Source: an uncultured Peptococcaceae bacterium
Lineage (GTDB): Bacteria; Bacillota; Peptococcia; Peptococcales; Peptococcaceae
Direction of reading: 5' to 3'
NCBI GenBank assembly: GCA_938044045.1
Contig: CALIQN010000071.1
Coordinates: forward strand, 1-14,238
DNA length: 14,238 bases
This document shows, piece after piece, positions 7,793 to 12,806 of this stretch (its first letter is position 1; each line of letters opens with the position of its first letter). The translations under genes and the position numbers were made by a program. The notes below the pieces were generated by a model. The model saw nothing but the letters and a program-made list of their open reading frames with translations, was not told the DNA's origin and made no database searches.

Positions 7793-7821
7793 TTATGCTT
7801 GAGCTTTTTTTATCTATGATT
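7793..7821 (+). repeat. Locus 1 direct repeats DRa/DRb, toxin-side copy
   Basis: DRa is TTATGCTTGA (7793-7802), covering the start codon, and DRb is TTTTATCTATGATT (7808-7821). Exact copies lie right of the terminator at 7933-7942 and 7944-7957. Because the antisense RNA is transcribed through the right-hand copies on the - strand, it is complementary to these toxin-side copies. Confidence 0.9.
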
Positions 7822-7893
7822 GGAGCTATCATGGTTAATATAATTTGTCATTATATTATCAAATGGTTAGATAGTTCCAAAGACGACAACTAG
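7795..7893 (+). CDS. Fst/PepA-family type I toxin peptide 1
   Basis: This is a 32-residue peptide: MLELFLSMIGAIMVNIIC, then HYIIKWLD, then a hydrophilic tail ending in KDDN. It has one hydrophobic helix (about 4-23), the K-W-L-D motif seen at the membrane exit of many Fst-like toxins, and a charged C-terminus. Family members insert in the membrane and disturb envelope and chromosome structure when not held down by their antisense RNA. GGGAGGTGA ends 4 bases before the ATG, a very strong site. The peptide is followed by a bidirectional terminator and faces a convergent antisense promoter, as in par of plasmid pAD1. The function is inferred from architecture and composition, and the toxicity is untested. 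Confidence 0.85.
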   Translation: MLELFLSMIGAIMVNIICHYIIKWLDSSKDDN

Positions 7894-7899
7894 CCTAAT

Positions 7900-7933
7900 A
7901 AAAAAACGACCAGCTGGCACTGGTCGTTTTTTT
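7900..7933. terminator. Bidirectional terminator shared by toxin 1 and its antisense RNA
   Basis: The perfect 14-base arms 7900-7913 and 7920-7933 (core ACGACCAG/CTGGTCGT) surround the 6-base loop 7914-7919, with A and T runs at both ends. It should stop both the toxin mRNA and the convergent antisense RNA, so the two RNAs carry complementary hairpin loops. Confidence 0.93.
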
Positions 7934-7957
7934 TATGCTTGAATTTTATCTATGATT
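7933..7957 (+). repeat. Locus 1 direct repeats DRa/DRb, antisense-side copy
   Basis: TTATGCTTGA (7933-7942) and TTTTATCTATGATT (7944-7957) repeat the toxin start region exactly, with a 1-base gap instead of 5. They lie in the 5' half of the predicted antisense RNA. Confidence 0.9.
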
Positions 7958-7967
7958 TGTCATAAGT

Positions 7968-7997
7968 AGTATATCACCACGACTCCAAGCACGTCAA
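7968..7997 (-). promoter_or_regulatory. Antisense RNA promoter, locus 1
   Basis: On the - strand: -35 TTGACG (7992-7997), an 18-base spacer and -10 TATACT (7968-7973), with TG-A upstream forming an extended -10. It is a clearly better match to consensus than the toxin promoter, as expected for a short-lived antitoxin that must be in excess. Confidence 0.8.
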
Positions 7998-8067
7998 CCA
8001 CTAAAATACCAAAAAACTTTATCCTACATTTGGCACCTAATAATTAAAAAGTTTTAAATCATTTTTA

Positions 8068-8115
8068 CACAAAATCTTCTAAAACAAGGTCTTTATGCTA
8101 TACTATTCTTGTCGT
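8068..8115 (+). repeat. 48-bp promoter/leader repeat, copy 2
   Basis: Second copy of the repeat at 7713-7760, differing at one base. It carries the promoter of the second toxin. Confidence 0.95.
8099..8104 (+). promoter_or_regulatory. Toxin promoter, locus 2 (extended -10)
   Basis: TATACT with TG-C upstream, identical to locus 1 because it lies in the repeated 48 bp. Transcription is predicted to start near 8111. Confidence 0.7.
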
Positions 8116-8145
8116 TCTTCACAATCTCACGACAGTGAGGAGGTG
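8110..8145 (+). promoter_or_regulatory. Toxin 2 leader: alternative helices over the ribosome binding site
   Basis: TGTCGT (8110-8115) can pair with ACGACA (8129-8134), or a hairpin CTCAC-GACA-GTGAG (8126-8139) can form directly on the ribosome binding site GAGGAGGTG (8137-8145). Compared with locus 1, two base pairs of the hairpin differ on both sides and still pair (T-A for C-G and the reverse), which supports a real RNA structure. Confidence 0.62.
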
Positions 8146-8146
8146 T

Positions 8147-8178
8147 GTATTATGCTTCAATTTATGTTTTTCATTTCT
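8147..8178 (+). repeat. Locus 2 direct repeats DRa/DRb, toxin-side copy
   Basis: GTATTATGCTT (8147-8157) covers the start codon, and TGTTTTTCATTTCT (8165-8178) lies in the early coding region. Exact copies lie at 8290-8300 and 8304-8317. DRb differs entirely from the DRb of locus 1. Confidence 0.9.
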
Positions 8179-8250
8179 ATTACTGTCATAGGTGGGGTAA
8201 TTTGCCATTACCTCACCAAGTGGCTAGACAGTATTTTCAAGAACGATTAG
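8152..8250 (+). CDS. Fst/PepA-family type I toxin peptide 2
   Basis: This 32-residue peptide begins MLQFMFFISITVIGGVIC, continues HYLTKWLD and ends IFKND. It shares the start M-L, the I-C-H-Y core, K-W-L-D and the short polar tail with peptide 1, but its membrane helix is quite different, so this is an old duplication or a separate acquisition. GAGGAGGTG lies 6 bases before the ATG. It has the same layout as locus 1: a repeated promoter, its own bidirectional terminator, and a convergent antisense promoter at 8329-8358. The next gene on the right, rplI, is on the opposite strand. Function is inferred from family features. Confidence 0.85.
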   Translation: MLQFMFFISITVIGGVICHYLTKWLDSIFKND

Positions 8251-8255
8251 CCTAA

Positions 8256-8289
8256 AAAAAAACGACCAGCTGCAACTGGTCGTTTTTTT
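8256..8289. terminator. Bidirectional terminator of toxin 2, its antisense RNA and probably rplI
   Basis: The perfect 14-base arms 8256-8269 and 8276-8289 have the same ACGACCAG/CTGGTCGT core as locus 1, but the loop differs (8270-8275). It is the first good terminator met by transcripts leaving rplI on the - strand. Confidence 0.93.
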
Positions 8290-8317
8290 GTATTATGCTT
8301 AACTGTTTTTCATTTCT
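8290..8317 (+). repeat. Locus 2 direct repeats DRa/DRb, antisense-side copy
   Basis: GTATTATGCTT (8290-8300) and TGTTTTTCATTTCT (8304-8317) are identical to the toxin-side copies, separated by 3 bases instead of 7. Confidence 0.9.
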
Positions 8318-8328
8318 TGCCTACAGAC

Positions 8329-8358
8329 ACTATAGCACTATTAGGCTAAAACCGTCAA
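8329..8358 (-). promoter_or_regulatory. Antisense RNA promoter, locus 2
   Basis: On the - strand: -35 TTGACG (8353-8358), an 18-base spacer and -10 TATAGT (8329-8334) with TG-C upstream. It lies 33 bases beyond the rplI stop and on the same strand. Confidence 0.78.
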
Positions 8359-8391
8359 GCGCTAAAACAAATGTGAACGCTACTAAGAAGC

Positions 8392-8835
8392 TTACTCGGT
8401 GATTTTAACACGCATATTGAGTTTGACTTCTGGATGAAGTTTGATCACAATCGGATAAGTCCCAAGGGTTTTAATCTTTTCTTCAAGGACAATCTTACGT
8501 CTATCAATCGCTAAATGGTAAGCTGCTTCAATCGCCTCTGCCACTTCTTTATTGGTAATGGTACCAAAAAGTCTACCTCCATTGCCTGCCTTAGTGGTGA
8601 TGGTGATAACCTTATCCTCCAAATCACGTTGGATGCTTTCTGCTTGAGAAAGTTGATAGGCTGCTTCCTCTTGTGCATTGGCTTTTTGAAGCTCTAATTT
8701 TTTGAGATTGGCTTTTGTGGCTTCAACAGCAAGACCATTAGGAATTAGGAAATTTCTGGCATGACCCATCTTGGCGTCAACGACCTCACCTTTTTTACCG
8801 ACCTTTGCCACATCTTGTAGTAAAATAACTTTCAT
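8392..8835 (-). CDS. rplI: 50S ribosomal protein L9
   Basis: L9 binds 23S rRNA near the L1 stalk and supports reading-frame maintenance. The 147-residue protein shows the N-terminal rRNA-binding domain signature KVGKKGEVVDAKMGHARNFL, then the long connecting helix (about 41-75). The C-terminal domain has LFGTITNKEVAEAI and ends near HPEVKLNMRVKITE. The ATG overlaps the stop of the upstream aminotransferase by one base (TAATG), with GGAGGAG before it. In most Bacillota rplI sits with the gdpP/dnaB or rpsF-ssb-rpsR genes, so this neighbour is unusual. There is no terminator of its own; transcripts probably run into the 8256-8289 hairpin. Confidence 0.96.
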   Translation of the reverse strand: MKVILLQDVAKVGKKGEVVDAKMGHARNFLIPNGLAVEATKANLKKLELQKANAQEEAAYQLSQAESIQRDLEDKVITITTKAGNGGRLFGTITNKEVAEAIEAAYHLAIDRRKIVLEEKIKTLGTYPIVIKLHPEVKLNMRVKITE

Positions 8836-9908
8836 TATGCTCTCTCCTCCTGTAAAACGGCTTCCAGTGCCCTCAAGAAAGCAAGGTTTTCCTCTCTTGT
8901 CCCGGCACACACTCTGAAATAATCCACCCCAAAATCTCTTGTCATGACGCCCTTTGCCTTGAGAGACTGAAAGATACCACTGGCATTTTCGGCACGCATG
9001 AAGATAAAATTGGCATGGGTTTGATAAATTTTTTTCAATCTTGGATACTTTTGACTTAATTGTACCAAATGTTCATATAAAAAGGCAGTACTTTCCTTAA
9101 TTTCTGCAATGGCTTTTTGATAACTTGCCTTGTGACGATAGATGGCTTCCCCAATCTTTTGACCAAAGATACTGACATTAAAGACCAGTTTGCCTGCTTG
9201 CAGGCGTCTAGTGATATCTAAAGACGCCACCTGCATCCCTATTCTAACCCCTGCTAAGGCAAAGGCCTTGGACGCTGTACGAAGGACAACTAGGTTTTCA
9301 TACTTTCCACCAGCAAGGTCAATCACTGATTCATCTGCAAAGTCCATATAGGCTTCATCCACTACCACCACGCCATCAAAGCTCTCTACTAAGGTAATGA
9401 TTTCTTCTCTCGCAAAAATCTGTCCTGTAGGGTTACAAGGATTAGAGAAGATAATCATACTCACGTCTTCTTCCTTGGCAGTCTTTACAATCGTTTCAAT
9501 CGCAACACTTTGACTGTCTTCGTCCTTTTTAAGGGCGATAATTTGCTGATTTTGAGTATTGCCAGTAATACGATACATCGAAAAATCACGATCTAGGGTA
9601 AGTACCTTGTCCCCTGCATCAAGCAGGCAGGCATAAAGCATGAGAATAGACTCATCAGAGCCATTGGCTGCACTGACAAGACGCCAGTCTATGCCATAAT
9701 AGTCTGCAAAGGCTTGGCAAAGCCCTACACTAAAGGCATCCGGATAACGATTGAGATTTTGGCTTGCCTCTTCTATGGCGTCTTTGATGGCCTTTTCTAA
9801 GATCTCATCAGGGACAACAAAACTCTCATTGGCATTTAGGTAAATGTCACAGTTCGCCTGTTCTGGAATATAAGTTTCTGCACGGTCAAGTTTTTGACTG
9901 ATTTTCAT
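8835..9908 (-). CDS. hisC: Histidinol-phosphate aminotransferase-like PLP enzyme
   Basis: This is a fold-type I PLP aminotransferase of 357 residues. HisC moves an amino group between glutamate and histidinol phosphate in histidine synthesis; relatives act on aromatic amino acids or threonine phosphate. Visible motifs are NANES at 26-30, AANGSDESI at 80-88, SNPCNPTG at 155-162, VVDEAYMDF at 182-190, the PLP lysine Lys214 in TASKAFALAG, and R222 in VRIG. No other his gene is nearby, so the exact substrate is uncertain. The start at 9908 has GAGGGG before it; an ATG seven codons upstream lacks this. It is the first gene of a two-gene unit with rplI. Confidence 0.85.
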   Translation of the reverse strand: MKISQKLDRAETYIPEQANCDIYLNANESFVVPDEILEKAIKDAIEEASQNLNRYPDAFSVGLCQAFADYYGIDWRLVSAANGSDESILMLYACLLDAGDKVLTLDRDFSMYRITGNTQNQQIIALKKDEDSQSVAIETIVKTAKEEDVSMIIFSNPCNPTGQIFAREEIITLVESFDGVVVVDEAYMDFADESVIDLAGGKYENLVVLRTASKAFALAGVRIGMQVASLDITRRLQAGKLVFNVSIFGQKIGEAIYRHKASYQKAIAEIKESTAFLYEHLVQLSQKYPRLKKIYQTHANFIFMRAENASGIFQSLKAKGVMTRDFGVDYFRVCAGTREENLAFLRALEAVLQEERA

Positions 9909-9975
9909 GATTTTACCCCTCACTTTCACAATTTGACCTTAGTCCCTAAAGGGGCTTTTGTCTGATATTCCCGCT

Positions 9976-10005
9976 AGTGTATCACAGCCATGCTTTAATC
10001 GTCAA
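9976..10005 (-). promoter_or_regulatory. Predicted promoter of hisC-rplI
   Basis: On the - strand: -35 TTGACG (10000-10005), an 18-base spacer and -10 TACACT (9976-9981), with TG-A upstream. The start would be near 9969, leaving a ~60-base leader. The design matches both antisense promoters of the toxin loci. Confidence 0.65.
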
Positions 10006-10060
10006 ACAAAAAGGACTGTTTAATTTTTGTATCTTGCAATTTGTGCTTCACAGCAATTGA

Positions 10061-10453
10061 TTAATACAATTGCTCAATCAAAGCATTTTGCAAAGTTTTA
10101 GAAAAATTAACATTATTTTTTTCTGCTTTTTTATTTAACCACATTGGTATCGTCAAGGTTTTCTTCACGAGTTGCGTACTATTTTCCTGTCTATATTTTA
10201 TCGTATCTATCACCACCAGTGTGACAATGACCTCACTATCATGTCCTATTGTATTGAGATTGGTAGGACTTGGCACAGTGGTATCATTATCCTCACAGTC
10301 GATGACTTTTAAATTAATATAGTCCTGTGCCATCTCAATACATTCATTTAAGTCTTTTCTTTGGGTATAGCCATCAAAATCTGGAATTTCTACAAAATGG
10401 TAACCTGTTTCATCTTGTGGATGCACAATAATTGGATAAGTTGCCTTCATCAT
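10061..10453 (-). CDS. hicB: HicB-family antitoxin
   Basis: HicB antitoxins bind and block the HicA mRNA interferase and repress their own operon. This 130-residue protein has the HicB N-terminal fold (YPIIVHPQDETGYHFVEIPDF, about 5-26, then the helix with NECIEMAQDYI). At its end is a ribbon-helix-helix-like DNA-binding part (LTIPMWLNKKAEKNNVNFSKTLQNALIEQ, about 99-128). TAGGAGGGG precedes the first of two adjacent ATGs. The partner HicA upstream is truncated, so the antitoxin appears to be left alone, possibly as a repressor or as protection against related HicA toxins. No clear terminator follows. Confidence 0.88.
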   Translation of the reverse strand: MMKATYPIIVHPQDETGYHFVEIPDFDGYTQRKDLNECIEMAQDYINLKVIDCEDNDTTVPSPTNLNTIGHDSEVIVTLVVIDTIKYRQENSTQLVKKTLTIPMWLNKKAEKNNVNFSKTLQNALIEQLY

Positions 10454-10470
10454 TATTCCCCTCCTAAAAA

Positions 10471-10575
10471 TTACGCCTTTAATCCAAGTTTCTTAATAAT
10501 AGCCTTTGCCAGTTGTTCGTTGATTTCTCTATGTCTTGGTATCGGTTCTGTGCGTTTTTTATACTCATCTATCAT
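10471..10575 (-). pseudogene. hicA: HicA toxin remnant (C-terminal half only)
   Basis: The - strand reads MIDEYKKRTEPIPRHREINE, continued by QLAKAIIKKLGLKA and a TAA 17 bases before hicB. This is the C-terminal half of HicA (the conserved T-x-P-x-P-R-H-x-E-I and the last helix). HicA is normally about 60-80 residues; the N-terminal ~30, including the catalytic histidine in its G-S-H motif, are missing. Upstream in the same frame is a TAG within 20 bases, and the sequence becomes the inverted repeat and 3' flank of the neighbouring membrane protein gene. The toxin is therefore very probably inactive. A short peptide could still be made from the ATG at 10575, but no good ribosome binding site is separate from the G-run. 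Confidence 0.83.
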
Positions 10576-10608
10576 AATCCCCCCAAAAGGCTAACTTTTG
10601 GGGGGATT
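10576..10608. terminator. Strong inverted repeat at the hicA breakpoint, possible weak terminator
   Basis: The 14-base arms 10576-10589 and 10595-10608 (AATCCCCCCAAAAG and its complement) are perfectly paired around a 5-base loop. Neither side has a proper T run. It follows the stop codon of the upstream membrane protein gene by 2 bases and touches the start of the hicA remnant. The duplicated gene has a right-arm-like sequence but no left arm. Confidence 0.5.
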
Positions 10609-10610
10609 GT

Positions 10611-11024
10611 TTAGTTCACGCTTTTTGGTTTGGCTAAGGCAAGGATAAAGTACATTGCTTCAAATATGAGGGTAAGTTCAAGATACCAGATGACTGCTGG
10701 AGCGTTTAGCTGGCTCACCGGGCTTGGGAGGTACTTTAGGGCAATAAAGACCAATAAGACAAGTCCCATCACGCCCTTAGCACACAAGGCAAAGCGTCTC
10801 AACTTAGGCTCATTAAAACTGAGACTTTTCTCATAGCACCAAGTGGCGACCAAAATCATCAAGACAAAGACCACCTCTGCCAGTGGTGCTAAAATCGGAC
10901 TCAGCGTTCTTGACCAAAGCATCTTAAAAACAATGGTTTCACTAAAGATGAGGCTCATCATCAGACAGCCTAACCATAGTAAAGTCTCTGAAATGATGTA
11001 GTAACGCCACCATTTTTTCATCAT
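10611..11024 (-). CDS. Four-helix membrane protein, tandem paralogue A
   Basis: I do not recognise a named family. The 137-residue protein begins MMKKWWRYYIISETLLWLGC and has about four hydrophobic segments (about 8-27, 42-61, 78-97 and 110-128). It ends FEAMYFILALAKPKSVN. The gene next upstream (11125-11571) encodes a clear paralogue with matching landmarks: SE-LLW at the start, S-ILAPLA, ATW-Y-KSL-F, LRRF, and Y-LE-...-EA-YFILAL-KPKSVN at the end. The start at 11024 follows AAGGAGG; an ATG 21 bases upstream lacks this. It could be a small integral membrane subunit of unknown role. Confidence 0.8.
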   Translation of the reverse strand: MMKKWWRYYIISETLLWLGCLMMSLIFSETIVFKMLWSRTLSPILAPLAEVVFVLMILVATWCYEKSLSFNEPKLRRFALCAKGVMGLVLLVFIALKYLPSPVSQLNAPAVIWYLELTLIFEAMYFILALAKPKSVN

Positions 11025-11061
11025 AATAGCCTCCTTATAAAACAAACGCTTACTTTTTTAG

Positions 11062-11085
11062 TGCCTCACTAAAGATGTTGAGGCA
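11062..11085. repeat. Hairpin between the paralogous membrane protein genes
   Basis: TGCCTCA (11062-11068) and TGAGGCA (11079-11085) pair over a 10-base loop. On the - strand the hairpin is followed by an A run rather than a T run, so it is not a standard terminator. It may be an RNA-processing or attenuation element in the operon. Confidence 0.35.
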
Positions 11086-11124
11086 GGAAGAAGACTTAGT
11101 TGCCATTGACACGAAAGCGAAAGG

Positions 11125-11571
11125 TTAACTTTTTGGGATTGTTTGGTTCACGCTTTTGGGTTTAACTAAGGCAAGGATAAAGTACACTGCCTCCATCATC
11201 AGACCTATCTCAAGATAGTAAAACTCAGGCTCGCCTGAAAAGTCTAGGCAATATTTATTATTAGCATAATATCTAAGAATAATATCCACCAGTAAAATGA
11301 CAAAAAGTAGCCCCTTAGTCAATAAGATAAAGCGTCTAAGATTTTTTCCAGCAAAACGCAGACTCTTGGCATAAAGCCAAGTTGCCCCTAAAATGGCTAA
11401 GATAAAAGCCATCTGTGCTAAAGGCGCTAAGATTGCTATTAGCGACCTTGACTCGTATAGCCTAAAAACAATACGACCATAAAAGACAACGCCTAACATA
11501 AAGCACCACATCCAGAGCAAAGCCTCAGAAAGGAAATAGTCAATCCAGACTTCTCTTGTTGATTTGTCCAT
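11125..11571 (-). CDS. Four-helix membrane protein, tandem paralogue B
   Basis: This 148-residue protein of unknown family begins MDKSTREVWIDYFLSEALLW. Hydrophobic stretches lie at about 12-32, 46-65, 83-103 and 119-138. It ends EAVYFILALVKPKSVNQTIPKS, a few residues longer than paralogue A. A short charged N-terminus and basic loops (AKSLRFAGKNLRRF) suggest both ends and this loop lie in the cytoplasm. AAGGAGG precedes the ATG, 27 bases after the nitrilase-family gene. The duplication with A includes about 25 bases past the stop codon. Confidence 0.8.
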   Translation of the reverse strand: MDKSTREVWIDYFLSEALLWMWCFMLGVVFYGRIVFRLYESRSLIAILAPLAQMAFILAILGATWLYAKSLRFAGKNLRRFILLTKGLLFVILLVDIILRYYANNKYCLDFSGEPEFYYLEIGLMMEAVYFILALVKPKSVNQTIPKS

Positions 11572-11598
11572 AAGACCTCCTTTGAGACGATACTGTCT

Positions 11599-12387
11599 CT
11601 ACTGTCCTAGGGGAATGGCGCCTCTCACTTCATCAATAAGGTCACTCTCTAAAATCGCATAGCCTATGCCCTCATCTGTACCCATCTCCAAGATAACCTC
11701 ACCCCAAGGATTGACCACCAGAGAATGTCCATAGGCTTGGTAGCCCTCTTTTTCACTAGGGAGAGAAGAGACCCCTACAGTATAGACTTGATTGTCATTG
11801 GCACGGGAGCGAAAGAGTAGTTCCCAATGCTTGGGTCCTGTGGTCGGATTAAAGGCAGCAGGGTAAACTAAAACCCTTGCTCCGGCTTTTGCCATCTTGT
11901 GCGCAAAGGCACTAAAGCGTACATCAAAGCATATCCCAAGCCCAATACGCCCAAAATCTGTCTCAAAAAAGGTCATATCCTCTCCCGCTGTTAAGGTATC
12001 ACTTTCCTTAAAATACTGTCCTCCAGGAATATCAATATCAAAAAGATGTACCTTGCGATGACGGGCGATTTCTTCTCCCTCGGGATTAAAGACAAAAGAA
12101 GTGTTATAGACCCGACCATCCTCAAGCTCGGCAATACTGCCTCCGACTAAGGTTATGGCATTTTCCCTTGCCATGGCACTCAAGGCTTGGTAGCTTATGT
12201 CTCCCCTCTCCTCAGCATAGAGGGGAAAAAGGCTTGTCTCATAAGGGGTTTGAAACATCTCGGGCAAGATGACCAATTGCGCCCCATTCTCACTCGCCTC
12301 TTTGACAAAGACTGCTGCACGTGCAAGGTTATCTGCTTTATCTTTCCCTACCCTCATTTGCACTAGGGCTAGGGTGAGCTTACTCAT
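11599..12387 (-). CDS. Nitrilase-superfamily amidohydrolase (omega-amidase/Nit2-like)
   Basis: The 262-residue enzyme carries the nitrilase triad: Glu43 in ILPEMFQTPY, Lys112 in RHRKVHLFDIDIPGG and Cys153 in GLGICFDVRF. HLFDIDIPGG followed by FKESDTLTAG is typical of the branch containing omega-amidase and deaminated-glutathione amidase, which remove toxic side products such as 2-oxoglutaramate. The start at 12387 (MSKLTLALVQM) overlaps the end of the upstream gene by 8 bases, with AAGGAG before it; a frame reaching to 12456 runs inside that gene. Coupling to a MazG-like enzyme suggests a damage-clearing unit. The precise substrate is not certain. Confidence 0.9.
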   Translation of the reverse strand: MSKLTLALVQMRVGKDKADNLARAAVFVKEASENGAQLVILPEMFQTPYETSLFPLYAEERGDISYQALSAMARENAITLVGGSIAELEDGRVYNTSFVFNPEGEEIARHRKVHLFDIDIPGGQYFKESDTLTAGEDMTFFETDFGRIGLGICFDVRFSAFAHKMAKAGARVLVYPAAFNPTTGPKHWELLFRSRANDNQVYTVGVSSLPSEKEGYQAYGHSLVVNPWGEVILEMGTDEGIGYAILESDLIDEVRGAIPLGQ

Positions 12388-12712
12388 GAATCTCCTTGAC
12401 AAGGAAACGCTTGGTAAAGCCCCCACGTTTTTCTCGCTTTTTGAGACGCATTTCATCTAGTTCTTCAAAAGTCATGCCCCTAGCTTCAACGATGGCATGG
12501 ATGACTTCCAAAACATCAGAAAGTTCAGAGATGTCTTTGCTAATCTGATAGTCTGCAATTTCTTCATCAAGCTTTTCATCAAGGGCAAAGCGATATTCAT
12601 CCTCATCTTCCAAGACACAATGCACACAAGTGTCGCCGCCTTGCGTGATTTGTTCTGGTACACCATCACGAACAAGCTTGTTATAAATACGTTTTTTCTT
12701 TTCTGTAGACAT
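12380..12712 (-). CDS. MazG-like house-cleaning nucleotide pyrophosphohydrolase
   Basis: This 110-residue protein starts MSTEKKKRIYNKLVRDGVPE, the K-L-V-R-D-x-(I/V)-P signature of the small MazG-like family (COG4997 type). An all-alpha core carries the metal-binding acidic residues in LDEKLDEEIADY (about 44-55) and SELSDVLEVIHAIVE (about 62-76). These enzymes hydrolyse non-canonical NTPs; the substrate here is unknown. AAAGGTGG precedes the ATG at 12712. It is the first gene of the - strand operon that continues with the nitrilase-family gene and the membrane proteins. Confidence 0.85.
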   Translation of the reverse strand: MSTEKKKRIYNKLVRDGVPEQITQGGDTCVHCVLEDEDEYRFALDEKLDEEIADYQISKDISELSDVLEVIHAIVEARGMTFEELDEMRLKKREKRGGFTKRFLVKEIHE

Positions 12713-12754
12713 TATTTTTCCACCTTTCTCTGTGATTTTTATTATGTTAAGTCT

Positions 12755-12783
12755 ATTGTATCATGTCTAAAGTGAATTGACAC
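12755..12783 (-). promoter_or_regulatory. Predicted promoter of the MazG-like operon
   Basis: On the - strand, -10 TACAAT (12755-12760) has TG-A upstream, and a weak -35 GTGTCA (12778-12783) lies at 17-base spacing. The -35 overlaps that of the divergent promoter. Confidence 0.5.
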
Positions 12784-12806
12784 CATAGGTTTTAAAGTGT
12801 TAGCAT
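12777..12806 (+). promoter_or_regulatory. Predicted promoter of the metallophosphoesterase gene
   Basis: -35 TTGACA (12777-12782), an 18-base spacer and -10 TAGCAT (12801-12806); the start would be near 12813. TTGACAC (12777-12783) is repeated in inverted form as GTGTCAA at 12814-12820, so the promoter is bracketed by a 7-base inverted repeat that could be an operator. Confidence 0.5.

Larger units (their letters stand above)
7898..7961 (-). ncRNA. Predicted antisense RNA (antitoxin) of locus 1
   Basis: The - strand promoter at 7968-7997 should start an RNA near 7961 that ends at the shared terminator, about 64 nt long. RNA II of pAD1 par is about the same length. The RNA contains the complements of DRa and DRb, so it can pair with the toxin start codon region and with the terminator loop, as RNA II does. 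The ends are predicted, not measured. Confidence 0.78.
8254..8322 (-). ncRNA. Predicted antisense RNA (antitoxin) of locus 2
   Basis: The promoter at 8329-8358 should start an RNA near 8322 that ends at the shared terminator, about 69 nt. It contains the complements of the locus 2 DRa and DRb and the terminator loop. The ends are predicted. Confidence 0.77.

Noticed and set aside
7713..8115. Repeats 355 bases apart, looked at as a possible CRISPR or transposon end
   Set aside because: There are only two 48-bp copies, each placed identically at a toxin promoter. No short regular spacing and no transposase or Cas gene is present. The tandem toxin locus explains them.
9943..9960. AGTCCC-TAAA-GGGGCT palindrome before hisC as a riboswitch or terminator
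   Set aside because: The stem is short with one mismatch on the transcribed strand, and no known aptamer pattern is visible in the ~60-base leader.
10036..10060. Hairpin-like CAATT...AATTG after hicB as a terminator
   Set aside because: The stem is interrupted and no T run follows on the - strand.
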